NCBI GenBank assembly: GCA_900101355.1
Contig: FMUV01000004.1
Coordinates: 46,343 to 110,342, forward strand
Source of the DNA: Ruminococcus sp. YE282
GTDB lineage: Bacteria; Bacillota; Clostridia; Oscillospirales; Acutalibacteraceae
Length of the DNA: 64,000 bases
Direction: 5' to 3'
The notes below the pieces were generated by a model. The model did not search any database and was not told the origin of the DNA. It saw nothing but the letters and a program-made list of their open reading frames with translations. The first letter of the stretch is position 1; each line of letters starts with the position of its first letter. The translations under genes and the position numbers were made by a program. Positions 38,244 to 47,416 of the stretch are shown piece by piece.

Positions 38244-39011
38244 ATGCTTTTAACCGCTGATGTTGGAAACACTAACATAAAACTCGGGCTTTTTGACGGT
38301 GATGAGTTCACCTGCAAAATTCGTTTTTCAACGGATACCTGTCAGACCAGCGACGAATTTGCGGTTGAACTTTATACTTTTTTTCAGATTTATAAGATTG
38401 ACGCACAAAGCATAACTTCCTCTATTATCAGTTCCGTTGTGCCGAAGGTTACCTATCCGCTGAAAACGGCAATTCAAACCGTGACCGGGGCTAAAAGCTT
38501 TATTGTGGGACCCGGACTGAAAACAGGGCTTGATATTAAAATCGAACATCCCGAAACCCTCGGGGCGGATATTGTTGCCGGCTGCGTCGGTGCGTGCGAA
38601 AAGTATGACGGGCCGTTTATTATGATATTTATGGGGACGGCAACGGCAATTGCATATGTTGACGAAAACCACGCTTATCACGGCGGTGCGATTGCACCCG
38701 GAGTGGGAATTTCTCTTGACGCTCTGACTCAAAACGGCGCTTTGCTTTCTTCCGTGGATTTAAAAGCGCCTAAAAAGGCAATTTCGTCGAATACCACCGA
38801 CTGCATACGTTCGGGCGTAATGTTCGGTACGGCTTGTATGCTTGACGGAATGATAGACAGATTTATTCAGGAGACAAAAAAGGAATGTACGGTTATTGCA
38901 ACGGGTGGTTTGGCTCCGCTGATGATAAAGAACTGTACACACCAAATTGTGTTTGAAGATAACATAATTTTGGACGGACTTAATTATATTTACAAGCGAA
39001 ACAAAAAATAG
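38244..39011 (+). CDS. coaX: Type III pantothenate kinase
   Basis: CoaX phosphorylates pantothenate, the first step to coenzyme A, and is not feedback-inhibited by CoA. The 255-residue protein has DVGNTNIKLGLFDGDE, SSVVPKVTYPL, GADIVAGCVGACEKYDGP, the FMGTATAIAYVDENHAYHGGAIAPG active-site region (parts given) and a final IATGGLAPLM. The ATG follows CGGAGGG. It is followed by an ECF S component and birA, suggesting a small vitamin-use operon. Confidence 0.94.
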   Translation: MLLTADVGNTNIKLGLFDGDEFTCKIRFSTDTCQTSDEFAVELYTFFQIYKIDAQSITSSIISSVVPKVTYPLKTAIQTVTGAKSFIVGPGLKTGLDIKIEHPETLGADIVAGCVGACEKYDGPFIMIFMGTATAIAYVDENHAYHGGAIAPGVGISLDALTQNGALLSSVDLKAPKKAISSNTTDCIRSGVMFGTACMLDGMIDRFIQETKKECTVIATGGLAPLMIKNCTHQIVFEDNIILDGLNYIYKRNKK

Positions 39012-39129
39012 TTTTTGTTTTAAACCGTACATTTAATTAATTTATTGTATACACCGCCTAACGGCGTTGTAAATAAATTTGCGTTTCACCCGCATAATAT
39101 AGGGTGGGGAAACAGCAGGAGGTTATATT

Positions 39130-39729
39130 ATGTCAAAAGACAGAATCAACAACAAAACATTCAAACTTGTCGGGCTGGGGATCCTGACTGCAATCATCAT
39201 TGTGCTGCAGATAGTTACCACGTTCTTTCCGACAAAACCGGTTTCAATCACGCTTGCCCTTATTCCGATAATAATCGGCGCAGCCTTTTACGGTGCAGGT
39301 GCGGGTGCGTACCTTGGCGGAGTATTCAGCGTGGTTGTTATTCTTATGTGTGTATTCGGTGCAGATGTGGGCGGCGCAATGGTTTGGAACGCCAATCCGT
39401 TTTTGTGCATTGCTGTTTGTATGTTAAAGGGCGTCGGCGCAGGCTTTGCGGCAGGTGCGGTTTATAAAGCCCTAAGCAAAAAAAGCACAACATTGGGTGC
39501 TGTTGCAGCCGGTGTGGTGTCTCCGATTGTAAATACCGGAATTTTCGTTCTTGGACTTTTCCTTTTCTTCAAACCCGTTCTTGAGGCTTGGGCAGGCGGA
39601 ACAGACATTGTTTACTATGCTCTTATTACAATGACAGGCGTAAACTTCCTTGTAGAGCTTGGCGTAAACATTATCTTAAGCCCTGTTATCGTAAGAATTA
39701 TTCAGGCGGTAAGCAAGAGCAAGTCCTAA
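39130..39729 (+). CDS. ECF transporter S component (vitamin-specific, possibly pantothenate)
   Basis: A 199-residue membrane protein with about six helices, fitting ECF-type substrate-binding (S) components: LVGLGILTAIIIVLQIV, ITLALIPIIIGAAFYGAGAG, GAYLGGVFSVVVILMCVFG and PFLCIAVCMLKGVGAGFAAG. S components bind a vitamin and dock onto a shared EcfA-EcfA'-EcfT engine. No ATPase is next to it, so it must use the general module. Genomic neighbours coaX and birA suggest pantothenate or biotin; sequence alone does not decide. AGCAGGAGG precedes the ATG. Confidence 0.8.
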   Translation: MSKDRINNKTFKLVGLGILTAIIIVLQIVTTFFPTKPVSITLALIPIIIGAAFYGAGAGAYLGGVFSVVVILMCVFGADVGGAMVWNANPFLCIAVCMLKGVGAGFAAGAVYKALSKKSTTLGAVAAGVVSPIVNTGIFVLGLFLFFKPVLEAWAGGTDIVYYALITMTGVNFLVELGVNIILSPVIVRIIQAVSKSKS

Positions 39730-39758
39730 TTTCAATAAATATTTGCCCGGAGGTAAAT

Positions 39759-40730
39759 ATGCAGAAAAAAATACTTGAGATTCTCACAAGCGCAGAGGAT
39801 TATGTTTCGGGACAATCGATTTCCGAACAGCTTGGAATATCACGCCAGGCGGTTTGGAAAGGAATCAACTCCCTTAAAGAGCGCGGATATGATATAAAAT
39901 CTCTTCAGAACAGGGGCTACAAACTTGTATCTCCGCCAGAACATATGGACCAATGCATGCTTGAAAATCTCCTTGTCAACAATAAAATAATCGGAAAGAA
40001 CATGATTGTTCTTGACTCCGTCGGCTCGACAAACGATTATCTTAAACAACTCGGCAGTGATGGCTGCTCCAACGGAACTGTGGTTACCACACGTGAACAG
40101 GTCAGCGGAAAAGGCAGACTTGGCAGGGTGTGGCAGAGCAAAAGAGATGAAAACATAGCGTTTTCGGTTTTGCTCAGACCCCATATGACCCCGTCGGAGG
40201 TTACGGCAATTACGCCTCTTGCAGGTCTTGCCGTGTGCAAGGCACTTAGAGATTTTACCGGGCTTGATTGTATGATAAAATGGCCCAATGATATTGTTGT
40301 GGGTCGAAAAAAGATTGTCGGAATACTTACAGAGATGAGCGCAGAATTTGATGCAGTGGAGTACACTGTGACAGGAATCGGAATCAATGTTGACCAAGCG
40401 GTTTTTCCGGAAGAAATAGCTTACAAAGCCACCTCGGTTTTGCTTGAAACAGGAAGACATTTTGACAAAAACAAGCTGCTTGCCTGTGTTCTTGAACACC
40501 TTGAGGCTGAATTTTTAAGCAATAATCTTGAGTTGACACCGACTGCTCTTGCAGAGTACAGCGATATGTGCATTTCAATCGGCAAAAGCGTTACTTTTCA
40601 GCGAGGCACACGCAGAATAAGCGGTATGGCTGTTGGCGTTGAAAATGACGGTGAACTGAAAATTATGCTTTCCGACGGCACAATCTGCAATGTAAATTCG
40701 GGCGAAGTTACCGTTCAGGGAATTTATTAA
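39759..40730 (+). CDS. birA: Bifunctional biotin ligase / biotin operon repressor
   Basis: BirA attaches biotin to carboxylases and, in the two-domain form, represses biotin genes. The 323-residue protein has an N-terminal winged helix (ISEQLGISRQAVWKGINSL) and a catalytic domain with DSVGSTNDYLKQLG, the biotin-AMP loop SGKGRLGRVWQS, and KWPNDIVVGRKKIVGILTE. The C-terminal SH3-like domain ends GEVTVQGIY. CCCGGAGGTAAAT precedes the ATG at 39759. A regulatory role is likely, but I did not find an obvious BirA operator here. Confidence 0.94.
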   Translation: MQKKILEILTSAEDYVSGQSISEQLGISRQAVWKGINSLKERGYDIKSLQNRGYKLVSPPEHMDQCMLENLLVNNKIIGKNMIVLDSVGSTNDYLKQLGSDGCSNGTVVTTREQVSGKGRLGRVWQSKRDENIAFSVLLRPHMTPSEVTAITPLAGLAVCKALRDFTGLDCMIKWPNDIVVGRKKIVGILTEMSAEFDAVEYTVTGIGINVDQAVFPEEIAYKATSVLLETGRHFDKNKLLACVLEHLEAEFLSNNLELTPTALAEYSDMCISIGKSVTFQRGTRRISGMAVGVENDGELKIMLSDGTICNVNSGEVTVQGIY

Positions 40731-40734
40731 AAGA

Positions 40735-40772
40735 AGCGGTTGGGCAATTGACTTTACCCGACCGCTGTTTAT
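40735..40772 (+). terminator. Terminator after birA
   Basis: AGCGGTTGGG pairs with CCCGACCGCT (10 bp, one wobble) around a 12-base loop, followed by GTTTATTTAT. It ends only about 20 bases before the next ATG. Confidence 0.7.
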
Positions 40773-40790
40773 TTATGATATTATTTGTTT

Positions 40791-41708
40791 ATGAAAATAC
40801 AGAATCTGTTTCAAAGTCGAATATTTGCCTATTTTGCGGCAGTTTTTTGCACGTTGCTTTGGGGAACGGCGTTTCCGTTTATAAAACTGGGGTATTCGTC
40901 GTTTGAGATTGCCGAAAGTGACATCGGCTCAAAACTTCTGTTTGCAGGGTTAAGGTTTGCAATTGCAGGAGTTATGGTATTGGTTTTTCTTTGCGTGTGT
41001 GAACGAAAATTCACGCTTCCCAATAAAGATGAAATTTTGCCTGTTACGGTTCTCGGCTTGGTTATGACGGCAGGTCAGTATATTTTTACATACATCGGCA
41101 TAGGATTTACAAGCGGTACAAACACCTCGATAATTACCGCCTGCGCTTCATTCTTTACCGTGCTTTCGGCTCCGCTGTTTTTTAAAAATGACAAACTTAC
41201 CGCTTTTAAGGTAATAGGCTGTGCGCTCGGTTTTGCAGGAGTTCTTGCAATAAACAGGGGCGGAAAAATAAGCGTTGACACTTTGTTTGGCGATGTTATG
41301 ATACTTGTCTCAACACTGTGCTCGGCAGCAGGAAATATACTTTCAAAAAAGCTTGCAAACGGCAGAAATCCTGTAAAGATAACGGCGTTTCAGCTTTTAA
41401 TCGGCGGTATTGTGCTTACAATAATCGGTCTTGCGTGCGGCGGCAGACTCAGCTTTGAAAAAATGCAAAGTTCTTTTATTTTGCTTTGGCTTGCTTTTGT
41501 GTCGGCTGCTGCGTTTACAATATGGACAGCATTGTTGAAATATCATCCGGCAAGCAAAATCACGGTTTTTAACTTGCTTGTGCCGATTTTCGGCACGGTT
41601 CTTTCGGGACTTATGCTTGGGGAAAACGTTTTCAGAATTGAAACTCTTGTGTCACTTGTTTTGATTTCACTCGGTATTGCAGCCGTAAATTTTCAAAAAA
41701 AGACGTGA
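40791..41708 (+). CDS. DMT/EamA family transporter
   Basis: A 305-residue ten-helix transporter with two EamA repeats (AAVFCTLLWGTAFPFIKLG in the first, FGDVMILVSTLCSAAGNIL in the second). EamA proteins export amino acids, sugars or other metabolites; the substrate here is unknown. The ATG at 40791 is only about 20 bases beyond the birA terminator and has no recognisable ribosome site. Its mRNA may be leaderless or translated from an upstream TTG. Confidence 0.88.
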   Translation: MKIQNLFQSRIFAYFAAVFCTLLWGTAFPFIKLGYSSFEIAESDIGSKLLFAGLRFAIAGVMVLVFLCVCERKFTLPNKDEILPVTVLGLVMTAGQYIFTYIGIGFTSGTNTSIITACASFFTVLSAPLFFKNDKLTAFKVIGCALGFAGVLAINRGGKISVDTLFGDVMILVSTLCSAAGNILSKKLANGRNPVKITAFQLLIGGIVLTIIGLACGGRLSFEKMQSSFILLWLAFVSAAAFTIWTALLKYHPASKITVFNLLVPIFGTVLSGLMLGENVFRIETLVSLVLISLGIAAVNFQKKT

Positions 41709-41761
41709 GAAATTAAATTGTCAGAAAATTAATATGCGGCGTTAAATAAAAGGTGGGTTAT

Positions 41762-42424
41762 ATGAAAATAAAGGGCGTAATTTCAGATATGGACGGTGTT
41801 ATACTCGACAGCGAAAAGCTGTATGTGCGCTTTTGGTGCGAGGCGGCAAATTTTTACGGCTACCCTATGCAAAGACAGCACGCACTCAGCATTCGCTCAA
41901 TGGCTCGTCCTCTTGCGTCGGAAAGGTTAAAGGGTTATTTTGGCGAGGGTTTTGATTATCATGCGGTTCACGACAAGCGGATTGAATTGATGGATAAATT
42001 TATAAATGAAAACGGAATTGAGCCAAAACCGGGTGCAAAAGAGCTTTTGCGGTATTTAAAAGATAATAACTATAAAACAGCGCTTGCAACCGCAACCGCA
42101 TTTGAGCGCACCAAAAAATATCTCGAACAGGTTGACCTTTATAAGTACTTTGACGAGATAGTTTGCGCCTCAATGGTAAAATGCGGAAAGCCCAAGCCTG
42201 ATATTTATTTTTTTGCAGCCGAAAAATTAAGTTTGAAATCGCAGGAATGTGTTGCGCTTGAAGATTCGCCTAACGGAATAATTTCGGCAAGTTCTGCCGG
42301 ATGCAAGACTGTGATGGTGCCTGACCTTGACGGACCAACGGATGATATAAAACCGCTTCTGTTTGCCGTGGCAAACGGTGCGGAAGATGTTATACGTATT
42401 CTGAAAGATTGCGACGAGGAGTGA
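41762..42424 (+). CDS. HAD-superfamily hydrolase (beta-phosphoglucomutase-like)
   Basis: A 220-residue HAD phosphatase of the PGM-like subfamily. Motif I is DMDGVILDSE (nucleophile and acid/base aspartates), motif II lies in ALATATA, motif III is the lysine in KPKPD, and motif IV is EDSPNGI. A four-helix cap follows motif I. It could dephosphorylate sugar phosphates; substrate unknown. AAAGGTGGG precedes the ATG. It ends 5 bases before the symporter gene and is probably co-transcribed. Confidence 0.88.
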   Translation: MKIKGVISDMDGVILDSEKLYVRFWCEAANFYGYPMQRQHALSIRSMARPLASERLKGYFGEGFDYHAVHDKRIELMDKFINENGIEPKPGAKELLRYLKDNNYKTALATATAFERTKKYLEQVDLYKYFDEIVCASMVKCGKPKPDIYFFAAEKLSLKSQECVALEDSPNGIISASSAGCKTVMVPDLDGPTDDIKPLLFAVANGAEDVIRILKDCDEE

Positions 42425-42429
42425 ACTAA

Positions 42430-44142
42430 GTGGATTTAATTACAGAAATTGCAAATCATTTGGACGAGTTCTTATGGGGCGTGCCGATGATAGTCATCTT
42501 GCTTGGCACACACATCTATATGACCGTGCGAACAAGATTTATGCAGCGCAAAACCTTTAAGGCGATTCGTTTGTCGGTAACCAAAGACCCGGACAGTGAC
42601 GGAGACATAAGCCCGTTTCAGTCTTTGACAACTGCCCTTGCTTCCACAATCGGAACGGGTAATATTGTCGGGGTAGGTACAGCGGTTGCCCTTGGCGGAG
42701 CGGGAGCTGTTTTCTGGTGTTGGCTTACAGGTGTGTTTGGCATAGCCACAAAATATGCAGAATCGTTGATAGCGGTAAAATATCGTGTGAAGACCAAGGA
42801 CGGAAAAATGCTTGGCGGAGCGATGTATGCTATTGAACGCGGTATTCATCCGAAAATCGGAGGCAAAAAAAGAAGTATGAAGTGGCTTGCCGTTTTATTT
42901 GCCGTATTTGCCGTTTTGGCTTCGTTCGGCATAGGCGTGGGCGTTCAGACAAATGCAATTTCTAATATTTTGGACAGTGCGTTCAACAAATCCCTTGTAT
43001 GCGACCTTGGCTTTATCAATTCAAGCAAGGACACCGACATCACTTTTGACGGTTACGGAAAAATTTATGATGAAAATATGTGGACTGATTTTTCCGCTCA
43101 GTCCGATGACGATTATATTTACATAAACAATTCAAATAATTGGAAATCACCGTGCGTTTATTATACAACCAACGAGAGCGATGAGTGGGTCGGAGTTGGT
43201 ATGACTGAGCTTGACGACCAGCCGAATGTGTTCAGAGCTTCAGTCCCCGACAATGCCGACAAAATTATGTTTACCGACAAGGGAATTTCTCTTGTTTCTC
43301 TTATTGCCGGACTTGTTACAACGTTTTGCATAGCTCTTGTAATTTTCGGCGGAATCAAAACCATTTCAAGAGTGTGTGAAATGCTTGTTCCGTTTATGGC
43401 TATAATGTATGTTGTGGGATGCATTATAATTCTGATTATAAACGGCGACGTGTTGTGGCAGACAATAACAACGATTGTTACTTCGGCATTTTCCCCGAGA
43501 GCTCTCGGCGGCGGAATGACGGGCGCAGGAATAATGCTTGCGGCAAGATATGGTGTTGCCAGAGGACTTTTCAGCAATGAATCAGGTATGGGTTCGGCTC
43601 CGATTGTAGCTTCTGCCGCTCAAACCAGAAACCCTGTAAGACAGGCGCTTGTTTCGGCAACGGGAACATTTTGGGATACCGTTGTTGTGTGCCTTATGAC
43701 AGGTCTTGTGGTTGTAAGTTCCTGCATTAAAAATCCTGATATTGATACTGTAAACATTGAGGGCGGAAGACTGACCTCAGCAGCCTTTGCTCAGATTCCG
43801 ATTATCGGAACTCCGGTTTTGGTTGTGGGAATTGTTCTGTTTGCATATTCGACAATCCTCGGCTGGTCGTATTACGGCGAAAGGTGTATTGAATATCTTT
43901 TCGGCAAGAAGGGCACCGTTCCTTACAAAATTTTGATAGTAGTTATTTTGGCAATTGCTCCGGTGGTTTCAATAGACCTTGTTTGGACTATGTCAAACAT
44001 CTTCAATGCACTTATGGCTTTGCCGAATATCTTTGCGATTATAGCGCTTACTCCGGTTATTGTTAAAGAAACCGATTATTATCTGTATGGCAACAGACTG
44101 GATGAAAGGGATACAACTCCGATTCCGACAGTAAACAAGTAA
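42430..44142 (+). CDS. AGCS sodium:alanine symporter with an inserted CBM26-like domain
   Basis: A 570-residue AGCS-family amino acid carrier (LeuT fold) that would import alanine or glycine with sodium. Family motifs are STIGTGNIVGVGTAVALGG, FWCWLTGVFGIATKYAE, IKTISRVCEMLVPFMA and FSNESGMGSAPIVASAAQT. Between ISNILDSAF (residue 185) and the next helix (residue 287) is an insertion of about 100 residues absent from ordinary members. Residues 228-285 look like a CBM26 starch-binding module: YIYINNSNNW, YY, WVGVGMTE, then NVFRASVPDNADKIMFTDKG. By the LeuT fold this is the extracellular EL2 loop. GTG start after GAGGAG. This is a likely new architecture. Confidence 0.9.
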   Translation: MDLITEIANHLDEFLWGVPMIVILLGTHIYMTVRTRFMQRKTFKAIRLSVTKDPDSDGDISPFQSLTTALASTIGTGNIVGVGTAVALGGAGAVFWCWLTGVFGIATKYAESLIAVKYRVKTKDGKMLGGAMYAIERGIHPKIGGKKRSMKWLAVLFAVFAVLASFGIGVGVQTNAISNILDSAFNKSLVCDLGFINSSKDTDITFDGYGKIYDENMWTDFSAQSDDDYIYINNSNNWKSPCVYYTTNESDEWVGVGMTELDDQPNVFRASVPDNADKIMFTDKGISLVSLIAGLVTTFCIALVIFGGIKTISRVCEMLVPFMAIMYVVGCIIILIINGDVLWQTITTIVTSAFSPRALGGGMTGAGIMLAARYGVARGLFSNESGMGSAPIVASAAQTRNPVRQALVSATGTFWDTVVVCLMTGLVVVSSCIKNPDIDTVNIEGGRLTSAAFAQIPIIGTPVLVVGIVLFAYSTILGWSYYGERCIEYLFGKKGTVPYKILIVVILAIAPVVSIDLVWTMSNIFNALMALPNIFAIIALTPVIVKETDYYLYGNRLDERDTTPIPTVNK

Positions 44143-44161
44143 ATCATTTATATAAAATAAT

Positions 44162-44200
44162 AATGGCAGCTGATTTTATCAGCTGCCATTAGTTTATGAT
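44162..44200. terminator. Bidirectional terminator between symporter and AraC gene
   Basis: Perfect 12-bp stem AATGGCAGCTGA / TCAGCTGCCATT with a TTTTA loop between convergent genes; T-rich on the minus side (ATTATTTTAT). Confidence 0.75.
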
Positions 44201-44209
44201 ACAAAAATT

Positions 44210-45049
44210 TTATTTTTTCAAAAGTTTTTTCTTATACTGTGCAGGTGTGCAATTGTATACCTTTTTGCACTGTGTAATGAATGATTTAACGTTTGCAAAT
44301 CCGTTTTCAAATGTTGCGTCAGATACGGTCGAGTTTTTGGTAAGCATATCTTCAATTGCATTTTCAAGTCTGAGGTTTGCAAGGTATTCCGAAAAACTTA
44401 CGTGTGTAACGCTCTTGAAATACTTTGAAAAATAAGACGGAGAAAGATTTACAACGGCAGAAATTTCGTCGAGCGGAATTTCGTGCTTAAAGTTTTCATT
44501 TATATATGCGATTGCAGTCTTTGCGTACGAGAAATCGCGCTTTGGCAATACTACCGATGCGGAAGCACGGCGGAAGTATACACAGTTTTTAAGAAGAATA
44601 TAATAAAGATTGTTTACGTTAGCAACCTGAAGCAGGTCTGAATAATCATCATCACTGCTGACAACGTCGGCAATCTTTTTGAGTTCGTCAATAATGCGAG
44701 CTTTTACATCAGGCTTTTCCGTAACATCAAAGAAAACGCTGTCAATCGGTTTGCAGAACATTCTCATATACTCAAAAGAAAGCTGGATGCACAAAAGTTC
44801 ACAGCTTGTTCCGTTTACGGGGCGTACAAGATGGACGTCTTCGCTGTTGAATAATATAAAATCGTTTTCCTCAATAATTTTCACTTCACCGTTATGTGAA
44901 CACTCACATCGTCCGTTAATAACATACACAATTTCAGTTTCTCTGTGCCATTGAAGCTCTGCCTTCTGAGTGTCAGAATTTAGGTTCAGATGCATAATGG
45001 TTGCAGGAATGTTTTTATTATAGTTAATAACATCATACTTATAATCCAT
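44210..45049 (-). CDS. AraC family regulator, cupin + HTH
   Basis: A 279-residue transcription regulator. The N-terminal cupin-like sensing domain (TEIVYVINGRCECSHNGE, FILFNSEDVHLV) precedes a C-terminal double helix-turn-helix (EIPLDEISAVVNLSPSYFSK, SFSEYLANLRLENA, YKKK end). AraC proteins of this shape usually activate carbohydrate genes, with a sugar as ligand. The ATG follows AAGGGG. It is divergent from a second, unrelated AraC gene. Confidence 0.9.
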   Translation of the reverse strand: MDYKYDVINYNKNIPATIMHLNLNSDTQKAELQWHRETEIVYVINGRCECSHNGEVKIIEENDFILFNSEDVHLVRPVNGTSCELLCIQLSFEYMRMFCKPIDSVFFDVTEKPDVKARIIDELKKIADVVSSDDDYSDLLQVANVNNLYYILLKNCVYFRRASASVVLPKRDFSYAKTAIAYINENFKHEIPLDEISAVVNLSPSYFSKYFKSVTHVSFSEYLANLRLENAIEDMLTKNSTVSDATFENGFANVKSFITQCKKVYNCTPAQYKKKLLKK

Positions 45050-45085
45050 TTCCTATACCCCTTACAAATTATTATTGAAATTTTG

Positions 45086-45115
45086 TTGAAATTATTATAT
45101 CATATTTAGTATAAT
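45086..45115 (+). promoter_or_regulatory. Promoter of the plus-strand AraC gene
   Basis: TTGAAA (45086-45091), 18-base spacer, TATAAT (45110-45115), in the 115-base gap between the two divergent AraC genes. Confidence 0.6.
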
Positions 45116-45164
45116 CAAGTGATATGTCAACTGCTATGTATAAATGTTAGTTTTATAGGGATAA

Positions 45165-45980
45165 ATGTTGTGTGAGAGTGTTATGAATGAATTTTCAGGA
45201 TACAGTTCAATAAATTGTTTTTGTTATTTTTGCGGAAAATGTGAAAAAGCAACAAAACCGATAAATATAAAAATATCAAAAGACACATATAAACTCTTTT
45301 ATCTTACCGACGGCGAGTGTACAATTTTTGTTGATGAAACAAAATTCGTACTTTCAAGACACCAGTCGTTTATGGTCTTTCCAAACCAGCGTGTGGTTAT
45401 GCAGCCCAACCCTGAGATAACAGTTTCTCTTAACTGGGTTGAGTTCAGCGGAAATGTTGCAATGTCAATACTTTCACAGACAACTTTTTGCAGAGAATTT
45501 CCTGTTGTCGGAGAAATTGATGTTCCGCATTTTGAAGATTACTTTTTTATTCCCGACAGCGGAGCTCAGCCTGCGTGTTATCAGTTCAGAGCAGGAGCGG
45601 CAATTGTAATTCTTCTTTCGTTTTATATGGAGTATTTCCCTAAAAGAGAGTCAGATTTTAATATATATGTTGAATCCGCCCTAAATTTTATTGAGCGAAA
45701 TTTTCAGAATGTGCACCTTTCCGTTCAGCAGGTCGCAGACTATGTAAAACTGGACCGTACGTACCTTTACAGACTGTTTAAACAGCAGATGGGAATGTCG
45801 ATTGTTGAATATATCAACAGGCGCAGAGTTTCAAGGGCAGAGGTTATGTTAATTGATATGCAAATTTCGGTGAAGGACGTTGCGTTTTCTGTGGGATTTT
45901 CGGACCCAATGTATTTTTCCCGAGTGTTTAAACGCCTTAACGGAATAACTCCGACAAAATTTAAAGCCGCAACCTGTTAG
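45165..45980 (+). CDS. AraC family regulator
   Basis: A 271-residue AraC-type protein with an N-terminal ligand-binding cupin-like domain (KLFYLTDGECTIFVDETKF, FMVFPNQRVVMQPN) and a C-terminal double helix-turn-helix (LSVQQVADYVKLDRTYLYRL; AFSVGFSDPMYFSRVFKRLN). ATG codons at 45165 and 45183 are possible; the first has AGGG close upstream. Its targets are unknown; with the divergent AraC gene it may govern carbohydrate genes elsewhere. Confidence 0.88.
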   Translation: MLCESVMNEFSGYSSINCFCYFCGKCEKATKPINIKISKDTYKLFYLTDGECTIFVDETKFVLSRHQSFMVFPNQRVVMQPNPEITVSLNWVEFSGNVAMSILSQTTFCREFPVVGEIDVPHFEDYFFIPDSGAQPACYQFRAGAAIVILLSFYMEYFPKRESDFNIYVESALNFIERNFQNVHLSVQQVADYVKLDRTYLYRLFKQQMGMSIVEYINRRRVSRAEVMLIDMQISVKDVAFSVGFSDPMYFSRVFKRLNGITPTKFKAATC

Positions 45981-46087
45981 TCTGCGATGAATAAGAAAGG
46001 TCTAATTTGCTATACTAAATACAGCCGAAAACGAGTATAACTGCTTAATTTATCGGTGATAAGTAAACAAGCAAAGGAGAACTTATT

Positions 46088-46624
46088 ATGGAACTTAAGG
46101 GTTCAAAAACCGAAAAAAACCTTGAAGCTGCTTTTGCGGGCGAGTCATTGGCACGCAATAAATACACATATTATGCGGCAAAGGCGAAAAAAGACGGATA
46201 TGTTCAGATTGCGGATATATTTGAAGAAACCGCAAACAACGAGAAAGAACACGCAAAAATTTGGTATAAGCTTCTTAACAACGGTGTCAGCGATACAAAG
46301 GAAAATCTTAATGCCGCCGCAGCAGGGGAAAATTATGAATGGACTGATATGTATCCCAAGTTTGCAAAAGTGGCAAAAGAAGAAGGTTTTGATGATATAG
46401 CCGCTTTGTTTGAAAAGGTTGCGGAGATTGAAAAACATCACGAAAATAGATTTAAAAAACTGCTTGAAAATGTGAATGGAAATCTTGTGTTTTCAAAGGA
46501 TAATGACGTTGTGTGGCAATGCAGCAATTGCGGACATATATGTATCGGGAAAAAGGCTCCCGAGGTTTGCCCGGTCTGTTCACATCCGCAAAGCTATTTC
46601 ATGATAAATCCCGTTAATTTTTAG
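46088..46624 (+). CDS. rbr: Rubrerythrin
   Basis: Rubrerythrin reduces hydrogen peroxide in anaerobes through a diiron centre and a rubredoxin site. The 178-residue protein has the ferritin-like four-helix domain with [32 protein letters not shown] and [17 protein letters not shown], and a C-terminal rubredoxin-like [10 protein letters not shown]...CPVC. The length is near normal. AAAGGAG precedes the ATG. A 9-bp hairpin (46637-46665) separates it from the sirtuin gene. Confidence 0.95.
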   Translation: MELKGSKTEKNLEAAFAGESLARNKYTYYAAKAKKDGYVQIADIFEETANNEKEHAKIWYKLLNNGVSDTKENLNAAAAGENYEWTDMYPKFAKVAKEEGFDDIAALFEKVAEIEKHHENRFKKLLENVNGNLVFSKDNDVVWQCSNCGHICIGKKAPEVCPVCSHPQSYFMINPVNF

Positions 46625-46636
46625 CATATAAACTTT

Positions 46637-46665
46637 GCTCTCTGTGCAGTAAATGTACAGAGAGC
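46637..46665 (+). terminator. Hairpin between rubrerythrin and sirtuin genes
   Basis: GCTCTCTGT / ACAGAGAGC stem, 11-base loop, weak T tract. It is probably a partial terminator. Confidence 0.45.
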
Positions 46666-46693
46666 GTATTTGAATTGAAAAGAGAGTATAAAT

Positions 46694-47416
46694 ATGAGTG
46701 ATTTTGAAGAGCTTCAAAACGTTATTGACAAAAGCAAAAGAATAGTGTTTTTTGGCGGCGCAGGTGTGAGCACCGAAAGCGGGATTCCTGATTTTCGCAG
46801 TGTTGACGGTCTTTATAATCAAAAGTATGATTATCCGCCTGAGCAAATTTTAAGCCACAGCTTTTTTGAGAAAAACACCGAAGAATTTTACAGGTTTTAC
46901 AGAGACAAAATGCTTTGCCTTGATAAAAAGCCCAACAAGGCTCATCTGAAAGTTGCTGAACTTGAAAAAGCGGGTAAGCTAATTGCTGTTGTTACACAAA
47001 ATATAGACGGACTTCATCAAGCGGCAGGAAGCAAAAATGTTTTTGAACTGCACGGAAGCGTGCTGAGAAACTACTGCCGAAAGTGCGGAAAATTTTATTC
47101 TGCCAAATACATAAAAAACAGCTGCGGCGTCCCCGAATGTGAGTGCGGCGGTGTTGTCAAGCCTGATGTTGTACTTTATGAGGAGGGGCTTGACGACAGA
47201 ACGGTAAACGGGGCGATAAGCGCAATTGAAAGTGCAGATACGTTGATTATTGCAGGCACAAGCTTGACTGTGTATCCTGCCGCAGGATTTGTCAGATTTT
47301 TCAGAGGCGAAAACATTGTATTAATCAACTGTGATAAAACGCCGTTTGATTCTCAGGCAACTTTGGTGTTCCACGAAAAGGTCGGCGAGTTGTTGGATAA
47401 AATAAAAGTAAATTAA
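46694..47416 (+). CDS. NAD-dependent protein deacylase (SIR2 family)
   Basis: A 240-residue sirtuin that removes acyl groups from lysines using NAD. It has FFGGAGVSTESGIPDFRS, TQNIDGLHQAAGS, the catalytic histidine in ELHGSVLRNYC, four zinc cysteines (CRKC, then CECGG region), PDVVLYEEGLDDR and IIAGTSLTVYPAAG. It lies downstream of rubrerythrin on the same strand. A CobB-like substrate range is assumed from the family. Confidence 0.93.
   Translation: MSDFEELQNVIDKSKRIVFFGGAGVSTESGIPDFRSVDGLYNQKYDYPPEQILSHSFFEKNTEEFYRFYRDKMLCLDKKPNKAHLKVAELEKAGKLIAVVTQNIDGLHQAAGSKNVFELHGSVLRNYCRKCGKFYSAKYIKNSCGVPECECGGVVKPDVVLYEEGLDDRTVNGAISAIESADTLIIAGTSLTVYPAAGFVRFFRGENIVLINCDKTPFDSQATLVFHEKVGELLDKIKVN

Noticed and set aside
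39045-39080. BirA operator upstream of the ECF S component
   Set aside because: TTGTATACA...TTGTAAAT has some symmetry but does not match the known TTGTTAACC-spacer-GGTTACAA site well enough.
39840-40499. 219-codon minus-strand open frame
   Set aside because: Antisense to birA, which has all catalytic motifs on the plus strand.
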